This document shows positions 25,944 to 33,382 of a stretch of DNA of 36,740 nt, one piece after another. Source of the stretch: Nevskia soli (GTDB taxonomy: Bacteria; Pseudomonadota; Gammaproteobacteria; Nevskiales; Nevskiaceae); assembly GCA_026224805.1 (NCBI GenBank), contig JAMFRN010000167.1:1-36740 (forward strand), read 5' to 3'. Both the position numbers and the translations under genes were made by a program. How positions within the stretch are numbered: the stretch's first letter is position 1; each line of letters starts with the position of its first letter. The notes beneath the pieces were generated by a model. The model worked only from the letters and a program-made list of their open reading frames with translations. It was not told the origin of the DNA and made no database searches.

Positions 25944-26849
25944 TCAGGCGCCGCGCGTTTCGCTCAGCAACTGGCCGATGCGCCGGTCCTTCTCCGTCCA
26001 CAGCTGCGCGATCCAGTCCTGGAAGCGCTTGCGGAACACCGGGTCGTCCTCATAGCTGCCGGAATAGAACTCGCTCGGTATGGTCAGGCTGCGCACTTCG
26101 ACGATGACGCTGTGCACCCGGCCGGCCAGGAAATCCCAGAATCCGCGGGCGCCTTCCGGATAGACGATGGTGACGTCGAGCAGGGAATTGATTTTCTCGC
26201 CCAGCGCCGACAGGCTCAGCGCCATGCCGCCGGCCTTGGGCTTGAGCAGAAAGCGGTAAGGCGATTCCTGCTGATCGTGCTTGAACTTGGTGAAACGCGT
26301 GCCTTCGAGAAAATTGAGGATGGTCACCGGCACATTGCGGTAGTGCTCGCAGGCCGCGCGGGTGGTCTCCAGATCCTTGCCGCGCAATTCCGGATGCTTC
26401 GCCAGCTTGGCGGCGGAATAGCGCTTCATGAACGGGTAGTCGAGTCCCCACCAGGCCAGGCCCAGCAACGGCACCCAGATCAGCTGCTGCTTGATGAAGA
26501 ACTTGAAGAACGGTGCGCGCCGGTCGAACGACTTCATCAGCACGAAGATGTCGTTCCAGCTCTGGTGGTTGGAGCAGACCAGATACTGGCCCTTGCGATC
26601 CAGCTTGTCGACGCCGCGGATATCCCAGCGCGTGAGCAGCAGGCGGTCGGCAAGCCAGGTGTTGACGCTGGCCCAGTTCTGCGCGCCCCAGGCCACCCAG
26701 CGCGACACCATGTCGCGGGCCGGTCCCTTGGGCGTGAGCAGCTTGATCAGGGTGGTGGCATAGACCGGCACCACCCAGAACACGGTGTTGAGAAACAGCA
26801 ACAGCGCCATGACCGTGCCGAGCAGCGGTGCGGGCAGAAAATGGAGCAT
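25944..26849 (-). CDS. Membrane-bound 1-acylglycerol-3-phosphate acyltransferase-like protein (YihG type)
   Basis: The 301-residue protein is a PlsC-domain acyltransferase. An N-terminal hydrophobic anchor (about 8-38) is followed by the HX4D active site in NHQSWND (His95, Asp100). FLEGTRF at about 180-186 is the EGTR phosphate-binding motif, and VYPEGARGFW comes later. The MKSFDRRAPFFKFFIKQQL and LGLAWWGLDYPFMKRYS segments resemble the YihG/YihG-like branch, which transfers acyl chains to lysophosphatidic acid in the inner membrane. It lies 22 bp after the SnoaL-like gene in the same run of minus-strand genes. Confidence 0.88.
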   Translation of the reverse strand: MLHFLPAPLLGTVMALLLFLNTVFWVVPVYATTLIKLLTPKGPARDMVSRWVAWGAQNWASVNTWLADRLLLTRWDIRGVDKLDRKGQYLVCSNHQSWNDIFVLMKSFDRRAPFFKFFIKQQLIWVPLLGLAWWGLDYPFMKRYSAAKLAKHPELRGKDLETTRAACEHYRNVPVTILNFLEGTRFTKFKHDQQESPYRFLLKPKAGGMALSLSALGEKINSLLDVTIVYPEGARGFWDFLAGRVHSVIVEVRSLTIPSEFYSGSYEDDPVFRKRFQDWIAQLWTEKDRRIGQLLSETRGA

Positions 26850-26871
26850 GGGCGTGACCCGTTCCTGGTTC

Positions 26872-27378
26872 TTAGTGCTTGTCGTCGGCGGGCTTCAGTT
26901 CGCCGTCGGCGGGATGTGCCGACCAGTGGATGTGCGCAATGGTCCAGCTGCTGCCGCTGCGCTGCAGCACCATGGTCTCGGTGCCGACCAGGTTGATCGC
27001 GTGGGCCTGGAAATTACCCTGGGTGTGGGTCTTGGAAATGACGCAGGCGGCATTGTCGCCGAGCCAGATGATGCGGCGCTCCAGGACCTGCAGATCGGTG
27101 CCCTGGGCAAAGGCGGAATCGGCGGCGATATGGGCCCCGGCATAATCGGCGCGGGTCTCGTCGACGAACCCCTGCTCGAAGATGCTGACGCTGACCGACA
27201 GCAACTTGAGGGCATCAGTGGCGTTGCCGGCTTTCAGCTCCGCGTGGAAGGCATCGACCACGGCTACCGGCCCCGGCGCGGCATCAGCCGCGGGCGCCGC
27301 GGCACCCGCGGACCATGCGGCGGGAGCGGCCGCAACGGACGCGGCAAACACGAGGGACAGCAGCGGATTCTTCACCAC
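26872..27378 (-). CDS. Exported SnoaL/NTF2-like protein
   Basis: The 168-residue protein starts with a Sec signal peptide (residues 1-24, MVKNPLLSLVFAASVAAAPA, then AWSA), followed by an NTF2-like cone fold. Features are VVDAFHAELKAGNATDALKLL, a central beta region with KTHTQGNF, and a C-terminal WTIAHIHWSAH strand typical of SnoaL/DUF4440-like domains. The start is GTG at 27378, six bases after a GGAG site; a second GTG one codon later is equally possible. The mature protein is predicted to be periplasmic. Its ligand or reaction is unknown. It sits between the lipoprotein and acyltransferase genes. Confidence 0.75.
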   Translation of the reverse strand: MVKNPLLSLVFAASVAAAPAAWSAGAAAPAADAAPGPVAVVDAFHAELKAGNATDALKLLSVSVSIFEQGFVDETRADYAGAHIAADSAFAQGTDLQVLERRIIWLGDNAACVISKTHTQGNFQAHAINLVGTETMVLQRSGSSWTIAHIHWSAHPADGELKPADDKH

Positions 27379-27419
27379 AAGGCACTCCGGGGGACGGTCA
27401 GGCGGAACGGATTACAAGC

Positions 27420-27941
27420 TTACTGCACCGCAGCAGCCACGTCCGCCCTGCCCAGCAGATTGCCCGAGGGATCGCGCAAATCCACGCCGTGGTAGGTGCC
27501 CTGCGGCAGGGCCACCAGCACGCAGGGACTGGTGGCCGCCTGCACGGCAGCCTGGCCTGAATCCGGAGTCAGCAGGCTGGCGCTGAGGGTGATGACCAGG
27601 CCGTTGTCGATCTGGGCGCGGCGGCTGATCGCCAGGCCATAGCCGCCGCCCTGCTGCACGCCCATTTCCACCAGCACATAGGCGCCGGCGGTGGGGAGGG
27701 GATCGACGCCGATCAGGTCGACCTTACGGGTGTGCTCCCAGGCCCACACCGCATTGTTGTCGGCCAGCAGGTAGAGCCGCGTCTGCGGCCCGTCGCTGTT
27801 GCAACTCACCAGGCGGCGGACTTCCGTAACCTCGATCGGTGCGCTGCCCGGCAGCATCCTCTCCACCGCCGAACCGCAGGCACCGAGCAGGCACAACGAC
27901 AGGGCCGCGGCGAGGCGCGGCCATCCCCCTGAACGAAACAT
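27420..27941 (-). CDS. Lipoprotein with PrcB-like C-terminal domain
   Basis: The 173-residue protein has a lipoprotein signal ending in LLGAC, with lipidation predicted at Cys22. The mature part contains a region like the PrcB_C domain: VEMGVQQGGGYGLAIS, a strand pair VITLSASLLTPDSGQA, and SPCVLVALPQGTYHGVDL at the end. PrcB was described as part of a spirochaete protease complex, and the domain is otherwise of unknown role. It starts 6 bp after the GMC oxidoreductase stop, with GGAG lying inside the end of that gene, so coupling is likely. The domain call rests on pattern recognition and should be treated as tentative. Confidence 0.65.
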   Translation of the reverse strand: MFRSGGWPRLAAALSLCLLGACGSAVERMLPGSAPIEVTEVRRLVSCNSDGPQTRLYLLADNNAVWAWEHTRKVDLIGVDPLPTAGAYVLVEMGVQQGGGYGLAISRRAQIDNGLVITLSASLLTPDSGQAAVQAATSPCVLVALPQGTYHGVDLRDPSGNLLGRADVAAAVQ

Positions 27942-27947
27942 GCTTGC

Positions 27948-29630
27948 TTATTTCTCCACCATCGCATCGGCGGTTGCCGGCTCTGCCACATAGTCTGGCA
28001 CGCCCACCCCGAGGGCCGCATCCTGCAGGATCAGGTCCGCCGCACGCTCGGCAATCATGGTGGTCGGCGCATTGGTGTTGCCGCCGACCAGGGTCGGCAT
28101 GATCGAGGCATCGACCACGCGCAGGCTGCCGAGGCCATGCACACGCAGGCGCGCGTCGACCACCGCCATCGCATCCCGGCCCATCTTGCAGGTGCCGACC
28201 GGGTGGTAAACGGTTTCGGCGCGCCTGCGGATGAAGTCGCGGATCTGCTCGTCGCTCTGCACCGCGGCGCCCGGCTCCAGCTCCAGCAGCCGATGCGGCG
28301 CGAAAGCCGGCTGCTCCAGCACCTTGCGCGCCTGCTTGAAGCCCTGCACCAGGGCCTCCATGTCGCGCGGCGTGGCGAGGTAGTTGGCGTCGATCAGCGG
28401 CCGCGCCAGGGGATCGGCGCTGGCCAGGCGGACGTTGCCGCGGCTCTCCGGCCGCAGGAAGCAGGTCATCAGGGTAAAGGCGTAGTACTTGAACAGCGGC
28501 GTCAGATTCTGGCCGTGATCGGAATAGATAAATGGCACCAGGTGCCATTGCAGATCCGGAATCGGCTGCGCCGCATCGCTCTTGAGGAAACCGCCGGCCT
28601 GCGCCAGGTTGGTGGTCAATTCACCGCGGCGGCCGAACAGGTACTGGAATAGGGCTTTCAGCGAGCGCCACAACGAAGCCGGGTGCAGGCTCATCGCGTG
28701 GCGCGTCTTCTCCTCCCAGGTGACATGGATGTCGAGATGGTCCTGCAAGTTCTCGCCTACGCCCGGCAGCTCGTGCACCGGCTGGATGCCGTGCTGTTCG
28801 ATCTGCGCGCGCGGACCGACGCCGGACAGCAGCAGCAGATGCGGCGAGCCGATGGCACCGGCGCTGAGAATCACCTCCCTGCGCGCCAGCGCCTCGGCGT
28901 AGCGGCCGTTGTGCAGGTAACGCACACCTGCCGCGCGCTTGCCTTCGAACAGCACCCTGGCCGCTTGCGCGCCGGTGATCACCTTGAGATTGGGTCGCCC
29001 CAGTGCCGGGGCAAGAAAGCCGTGGGCATTGCTGCAACGCTCGCCATCCTTCTGCATCACGTGGAAGTAGCCGACGCCTTCCTGTTGCGCGCCGTTGAAA
29101 TCGTCGGTCTTCTTGTGACCCGCCTGTTGCGCGGCATCGACGAAGGCCGTCATCAGCGGGTTGACGTAGCGATGCTCGGCCACGTTGAGCGGACCGCCGC
29201 GGCCATGAAACTCGGCGGCGCCGGGCAGTTTGTCGATGGCCTCGAAATTCTCCATCTTGCGGAAGTAGGGCAACACGTCCCGGTAGGACCAGCCGTCATT
29301 GCCGAGGCTGGCCCAATGGTCGTAATCCCAGGCGTGGCCGCGGATGTAGCACATGGCGTTGATGGCGGAGCTGCCCCCGAGAGTGCGGCCGCGCGGCCAG
29401 AACATCGGCCGGCCGCCACAGGCCTTCTGCGGCGTGGTCCAGAATTTCCAGTTCAGCGCATCGCTGCGGATCAGGGGAATGACGCCGTTCGGTATCTTGA
29501 TGAACGGGTTGCCGTCGGCCGGGCCGGCTTCGAGCAGGAGCACCTGCCAATTGCCGCTGGCGGAAAGACGGTTGGCCAGCACACAGCCGGCGGAACCGCC
29601 GCCGACGATGACGAAATCGTACGTGTTCAT
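27948..29630 (-). CDS. GMC family FAD-dependent oxidoreductase (choline/alcohol dehydrogenase-like)
   Basis: The 560-residue flavoprotein has the dinucleotide-binding motif VIVGGGSAGCVLANRLS at the N-terminus and the GMC signatures GRTLGGSSAINAMCYIRG and GAIGSPHLLLLSGVGP. Its C-terminal catalytic pair is His476 in YHPVGTCKMG and Asn520 in GGNTNAPTTMI. Similarity is to choline dehydrogenase BetA and to AlkJ-type alkanol dehydrogenases. No betaine genes are nearby, so an alcohol substrate is at least as likely as choline. The ATG at 29630 follows an AGGAGG site, whereas an in-frame ATG at 29654 has none. It heads the minus-strand run and is divergent from the ATPase gene across a region with nested dyads. 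Confidence 0.92.
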   Translation of the reverse strand: MNTYDFVIVGGGSAGCVLANRLSASGNWQVLLLEAGPADGNPFIKIPNGVIPLIRSDALNWKFWTTPQKACGGRPMFWPRGRTLGGSSAINAMCYIRGHAWDYDHWASLGNDGWSYRDVLPYFRKMENFEAIDKLPGAAEFHGRGGPLNVAEHRYVNPLMTAFVDAAQQAGHKKTDDFNGAQQEGVGYFHVMQKDGERCSNAHGFLAPALGRPNLKVITGAQAARVLFEGKRAAGVRYLHNGRYAEALARREVILSAGAIGSPHLLLLSGVGPRAQIEQHGIQPVHELPGVGENLQDHLDIHVTWEEKTRHAMSLHPASLWRSLKALFQYLFGRRGELTTNLAQAGGFLKSDAAQPIPDLQWHLVPFIYSDHGQNLTPLFKYYAFTLMTCFLRPESRGNVRLASADPLARPLIDANYLATPRDMEALVQGFKQARKVLEQPAFAPHRLLELEPGAAVQSDEQIRDFIRRRAETVYHPVGTCKMGRDAMAVVDARLRVHGLGSLRVVDASIMPTLVGGNTNAPTTMIAERAADLILQDAALGVGVPDYVAEPATADAMVEK

Positions 29631-29685
29631 CAGATTCCTCCTGCCAGTTTTCAATCACGTTCATGAAAAAGGCAGGGTCTGATCG

Positions 29686-29731
29686 ACACTCGGCCAGCAT
29701 GCCTGAACGTACGTTTAGTTTTGCCGAGTGT
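29686..29731. promoter_or_regulatory. Nested dyads, candidate operator in the GMC/ATPase divergent region
   Basis: A perfect 9-bp inverted repeat (29686-29694 with 29723-29731) flanks a 10-base palindrome, AACGTACGTT (29706-29715). The inner element in its context (TGAACGTACGTTTA) looks like the operators of many TetR-family repressors. It sits 56-98 bp upstream of the GMC gene start and 61-106 bp upstream of the ATPase gene, suitable for regulating either. No TetR gene is in the window, so the regulator is unknown. Confidence 0.45.
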
Positions 29732-29791
29732 ACTCCCGCCGCCACCCCCTGTGAACCCGCCGCCGGCGGACTTTGATGATAAGTTAAGGGG

Positions 29792-31594
29792 ATGAACCAG
29801 GCCGCCCCTCAATCCAGGAACGAGAAAATCCGCGATCACCTCATCGACCTCGCCGAGGTGCTGGAAGGACTGCTCGGCGACGGGCTGATCCTGCCCGAAC
29901 AGGCTCAGGCGCTGCGGCACCGCGCCGTCACTTGGCGCGAGCATCGCCACCCCCTGCAACGGGTGGCCGAATGCGAGCTGGAAAATGCCAAGCAGCCGGG
30001 CAAGCGCCTGACCCTGGAAGCGCTGGTGCAGTGGCTGGCCGGCAGGACCGGCCTGCCCTATCTGCGCATAGATCCGCTGTCGATCGAAGTCGGCAAGGTC
30101 ACCACGGTGGTGTCGTATGCCTATGCCGCGCGCCTGAAGATCCTGCCGGTGAAGGTGACGCAGGACGAAGTGGTCATCGCCACCGCCGAACCCTGGCTGC
30201 GCGAGTGGGAAAACGACCTCGGCGGCGTGCTCAAGCTGCGCATCAAGCGCGTGCTGGCCAATCCGCTGGATATCGACCGCTACCTGGTCGAGTTTTACGC
30301 CCTGGCCAAGTCGGTCAAGGCCAGCAGCGAGGAACGCGCCAAGTTCGGCAGCTTCGGCAACACCCGCACGCTGGAGCAGCTGGTGGAATTGGGCCGCAGC
30401 GGCAAGCTCGACGCCAACGACCAGCATGTGGTCAACATCGTCGACTGGCTGCTGCAATACGCCTTCGACTCGCGCGCCAGCGATATCCACATGGAGCCGC
30501 GCCGCGAACACGGCAAGGTGCGCTTCCGCATCGACGGCGTGCTGCATGAGGTCTACCAGATTCCGGCCGCGGTGATGACGGCGGTGACCAGCCGCATCAA
30601 GATCATCGCGCGCATGGATGTGGCGGAAAAACGCCGGCCGCAGGATGGCCGCATCAAGACGCGCTCGCCCGAGGGCAAGGAAGTGGAACTGCGCGCCGCC
30701 AGCCTGCCCACCGCCTTCGGCGAAAAGCTGGTGCTGCGCATTTTCGATCCCGAAGTGCTGCAGCGGGATTTCGGCCAGCTCGGTTTTTCCGTCGAGGAGG
30801 CGCGCAGCTGGCAGGAGATGATCGGCAAGCCGCACGGCATCGTCCTGGTCACCGGCCCCACCGGCTCGGGCAAGACCACCACGCTGTACTCCTCGCTGCG
30901 GCAGCTGGCCACGCCGCAGGTCAACGTCTGCACCATCGAAGACCCGATCGAGCTGATCGATCCAGCCTTCAACCAGATGCAGATCCAGTCCAACATCGAC
31001 CTGAATTTCGCCGACGGCATCCGCGCCCTGATGCGCCAAGATCCGGACATCATCATGGTCGGCGAAATCCGCGACCTGGAGACCGCCGAAGTGGCGGTGC
31101 AGGCGGCGCTCACCGGCCACCTGGTGCTGTCCACCCTGCACACCAATGACGCACCCTCCGCGGTGACGCGCCTGCTCGACCTCGGCGTGCCCAGCTTCCT
31201 GCTCAAGGCGGTGGTGATCGGCGTGGTGGCGCAGCGCCTGGTGCGGCGCCTGTGCCCGCATTGCAAGCACCCGGTGACGCTGGACCCCGACCGCTGGTTC
31301 GACATCACCGGCGGCGCGCCGATACTGCCTCCCGATACCGCGTTCGAACCGACCGGCTGCCTCGAATGCCGCGAAACCGGCTACCTCGGCCGCGTCGGCA
31401 TCTACGAGATCATGCCGCTCAGCGCCACGCTGAAGAAACAGATCCACGACAACACCGACGGCGCCGCGCTGCGCAACCAGGCGGTGCGCGAAGGCATGAC
31501 GCCGCTGCGACTGGCCGGATGCAAGAAGATCGCGGAAGGCCTGACCAGCGTGGAGGAAGTGCTCAGCGCCGCGGGGCTGGAGCGGAACGACTGA
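29792..31594 (+). CDS. Orphan GspE/PilB-family secretion ATPase
   Basis: The 600-residue protein is a type II secretion/type IV pilus assembly ATPase. The N-terminal domain (about 1-180) is MshEN/GspE_N-like. Then come the Walker A GPTGSGKT (355-362), the Asp box CTIEDPIELIDPAFNQMQIQ, Walker B DIIMVGEIRD and the His box LSTLHTNDAPSA. A zinc tetracysteine motif, CPHC (488-491) with CLEC (523-526), marks extension ATPases such as GspE/PilB rather than retraction ATPases such as PilT. No secretin, pilin, PilC or PilD genes are beside it, so its partner machine is elsewhere. A GGGG run directly abuts the ATG at 29792, leaving poor ribosome-site spacing. The exact subtype cannot be settled. Confidence 0.9.
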   Translation: MNQAAPQSRNEKIRDHLIDLAEVLEGLLGDGLILPEQAQALRHRAVTWREHRHPLQRVAECELENAKQPGKRLTLEALVQWLAGRTGLPYLRIDPLSIEVGKVTTVVSYAYAARLKILPVKVTQDEVVIATAEPWLREWENDLGGVLKLRIKRVLANPLDIDRYLVEFYALAKSVKASSEERAKFGSFGNTRTLEQLVELGRSGKLDANDQHVVNIVDWLLQYAFDSRASDIHMEPRREHGKVRFRIDGVLHEVYQIPAAVMTAVTSRIKIIARMDVAEKRRPQDGRIKTRSPEGKEVELRAASLPTAFGEKLVLRIFDPEVLQRDFGQLGFSVEEARSWQEMIGKPHGIVLVTGPTGSGKTTTLYSSLRQLATPQVNVCTIEDPIELIDPAFNQMQIQSNIDLNFADGIRALMRQDPDIIMVGEIRDLETAEVAVQAALTGHLVLSTLHTNDAPSAVTRLLDLGVPSFLLKAVVIGVVAQRLVRRLCPHCKHPVTLDPDRWFDITGGAPILPPDTAFEPTGCLECRETGYLGRVGIYEIMPLSATLKKQIHDNTDGAALRNQAVREGMTPLRLAGCKKIAEGLTSVEEVLSAAGLERND

Positions 31595-31782
31595 CACTCG
31601 CCGCTCCGGCGGCAGCCTCTTGATTCGCGAGCTTGCCGCCCCCAGATTGAGCGTGGCAGCTGGCGTCGAAAAGGCGTGCTGCGCACCTCTCCACCGTACT
31701 GACGATGAGTCTGCACCACATGACGTTTGATGTGAGTATGTAGATAAATTTGACTACGGATTTTCAGCAAAGCGGCAAGGCT

Positions 31783-31839
31783 CTTGAACCTTGCAACACC
31801 ATCCCTAACTTCTCTTGACGAGGGCGTTGAGCCCCGAAT
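31783..31839 (+). promoter_or_regulatory. Possible heat-shock (sigma-32-like) promoters upstream of hsp20
   Basis: Two overlapping arrangements resemble the sigma-32 pattern CTTGAA-N13-CCCCATNT. One is CTTGAA (31783-31788), then 14 bases, then CCCTAACT (31803-31810). The other is CTTGAC (31814-31819), then 12 bases, then CCCCGAAT (31832-31839). Each -10 matches about five of the seven defined positions. The first -35 lies in the loop of an inverted repeat GCAAGG/CCTTGC (31775-31780 with 31789-31794). The rest of the 273-base gap (31595-31782) shows a small GC hairpin after the ATPase gene and no other feature. Confidence 0.4.
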
Positions 31840-31867
31840 CATCAATTGACGTAAGGAGATTTAGGAC

Positions 31868-32299
31868 ATGACGACTCTGCTGCGCTATCAACCCTGGTCG
31901 GTACACAGGGAACTGCTGAACGAATTCAACCGCTACTTCGACCGCGCCGATGCGTCGAACGGCGCGACCGCCGAATGGACCCCGGCAGTGGACATCGAAG
32001 AGTACGCCGACAAGTTCGTGCTCTACGCCGACGTGCCGGGCGTGGACCTGAAGAGCGTCGAGGTGACGCTGGAGAAGGGCGTGCTGTCCCTGAGCGGCAA
32101 CCGCGAGAAGGCGGCCGAAGCTGCCGGCGTCGAAGCCCGCCGCATCGAGCGAAGCCACGGCCGTTTCTTCCGTCGCTTCAGCCTGCCGGACACGGTCGAC
32201 GGCGAAGCCGTCACTGCCAAGGGCGGCAACGGCGTGCTGGAGATTGCGATTCCGAAGCGCCCCGCGGCCCAGCCCCGCAAGATCGTGGTCAGCCACTAA
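31868..32299 (+). CDS. Hsp20 family small heat-shock protein
   Basis: The 143-residue protein is an ATP-independent holdase. The alpha-crystallin domain runs from about residue 37 to 133, with VDIEEYADKFVLYADVPGVD near its start, the VEVTLEKGVLSLSGNRE strand pair, RSHGRFFRRFSLPDTVD, and the conserved GVLEIAIPK near the end. The N-terminal arm has the LLRYQPW and LNEFNRYFDR segments typical of the bacterial class A type. A clear AAGGAG site lies 7-12 bases ahead of the ATG. It is followed by a strong terminator and then by a DnaJ-type co-chaperone gene. Confidence 0.93.
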   Translation: MTTLLRYQPWSVHRELLNEFNRYFDRADASNGATAEWTPAVDIEEYADKFVLYADVPGVDLKSVEVTLEKGVLSLSGNREKAAEAAGVEARRIERSHGRFFRRFSLPDTVDGEAVTAKGGNGVLEIAIPKRPAAQPRKIVVSH

Positions 32300-32342
32300 G
32301 CTTCAAGCCAGTGAAGTAGCAAGCCGCATAGTTGGTAAAGTA

Positions 32343-32375
32343 ACGGGGCGCCGCGGCGCCCCGTTTTCTTTTTCC
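32343..32375 (+). terminator. Intrinsic terminator after hsp20
   Basis: A 10-base arm at 32343-32352 pairs perfectly with 32355-32364, and the innermost pairs open to form the loop. The GC stem is followed by TTTTCTTTTTCC. It lies 44 bases after the hsp20 stop and ends 28 bases before the DnaJ-like start, so the latter either has its own promoter or depends on read-through. Confidence 0.9.
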
Positions 32376-32402
32376 GTCCCGATTTCTGGAACTCGCCCAA
32401 CA

Positions 32403-33302
32403 GTGGAATACAAGGATTACTACAAGGTTCTCGGCGTCCCGCGCACGGCCGATGCGGCCGAGATCAAGCGCGCCTACCGCAAGCTGGCCCGGCAGTATCA
32501 TCCGGACAAGAACAAGGCCAAGGGCGCCGAGGATAAATTCAAGGAAGCCAACGAAGCCAACGATGTGCTGGGCGACCCGAAGAAGCGCGAGGCTTACGAC
32601 CAGCTCGGCGCCAATTGGCGCGCGGGCGAGCGCTTCACTCCGCCGCCGGGCTGGAGTCCCGGCGGATTCAGCCGCGGCGGTGGCCGGCGCGCAGGCGCGG
32701 GCTTCGGCGGCGGCGCACCCGGCGACGCCAATTTTTCCGATTTCTTCTCGACCCTGTTCGGCGGCGCCGGCGGGTTCAACGGTGCGGACGGAGGCTTCGA
32801 GAGCCCGCCCCAGGATCAGCGCGCCAAGCTCGCCATCGCGCTGGAAGACTCCTACAACGGGGCCACGCGCAACATCACCATCGGCGGCCGTACGCTGAGC
32901 GTGCGTATCCCCAAGGGCGTGACCGCCGGCCAGACCATCCGCCTCGCCGGCCAGGGCGCGCATGGCGGCAATCTGCTGCTAGAGATCGAGTTCGCCCCTC
33001 ACGCGCAATTCCAGCTCGACGGACGCGACATCCAGGTCAACCTGCCGGTGGCGCCCTGGGAAGCGGCGCTGGGTGGCAAGGTGCCGGTGCCGACCCTGGG
33101 CGGCACGGTGGAGCTGAACCTGCCCGCCGGCACGCAGGGCGGCAAGAAGCTGCGCCTCAAGGGCCGCGGCCTGCCGGGGACCACCCCGGGCGACGAGATC
33201 GTGCTGATCCAGCTGGTCACGCCGCCGGCGAAGACCGACGAGGAGAAGGCGTTTTACGAAGAGATGAAGCAGCGCTTCGACTTCGATCCGCGCAAGGTCT
33301 GA
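32403..33302 (+). CDS. cbpA: CbpA/DnaJ-like co-chaperone
   Basis: The 299-residue protein has an N-terminal J domain with HPD at residues 33-35, a Gly/Phe-rich linker (about 75-135), and the two C-terminal substrate-binding beta domains. The central Cys-rich zinc domain of true DnaJ is missing, which makes it CbpA-type (class B). It stimulates DnaK and may bind nucleoid DNA. I take the GTG at 32403 as the start because it gives the canonical N-terminus (EYKDYYKVLGV). The open frame extends back to 32244, but that extension overlaps hsp20 and its terminator. The ribosome site is weak. No CbpM regulator gene follows. Confidence 0.9.
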   Translation: MEYKDYYKVLGVPRTADAAEIKRAYRKLARQYHPDKNKAKGAEDKFKEANEANDVLGDPKKREAYDQLGANWRAGERFTPPPGWSPGGFSRGGGRRAGAGFGGGAPGDANFSDFFSTLFGGAGGFNGADGGFESPPQDQRAKLAIALEDSYNGATRNITIGGRTLSVRIPKGVTAGQTIRLAGQGAHGGNLLLEIEFAPHAQFQLDGRDIQVNLPVAPWEAALGGKVPVPTLGGTVELNLPAGTQGGKKLRLKGRGLPGTTPGDEIVLIQLVTPPAKTDEEKAFYEEMKQRFDFDPRKV

Positions 33303-33305
33303 TGG

Positions 33306-33378
33306 TAGGTCGGGTCAAGCGAAGCGGAGCCGACAGCTCAGCGCAACGTCGGGTCCGCTTCGCTTGACCCGACCTACA
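33306..33378. repeat. Perfect 24-bp inverted repeat between convergent genes
   Basis: Arms at 33306-33329 and 33355-33378 are exact reverse complements, separated by 25 bases. The element fills the 80-base gap between the convergent cbpA and amidase genes. Its outer sequence (GTAGGTCGGGTCAAGC) resembles dispersed GTAGGTCGGGT-type repeats common in proteobacterial genomes. It could act as a bidirectional terminator. It shows no T tract. Confidence 0.7.
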
Positions 33379-33382
33379 GTGG

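Noticed and set aside
29651-31597. 648-codon minus-strand ORF opposite the GspE-like ATPase
   Set aside because: It exactly mirrors the ATPase gene, which carries all catalytic motifs; the antisense product has none.
31840-31867. RNA thermometer (ROSE or fourU) in the hsp20 leader
   Set aside because: No U-rich anti-Shine-Dalgarno segment pairs with the AAGGAG site in the short leader.
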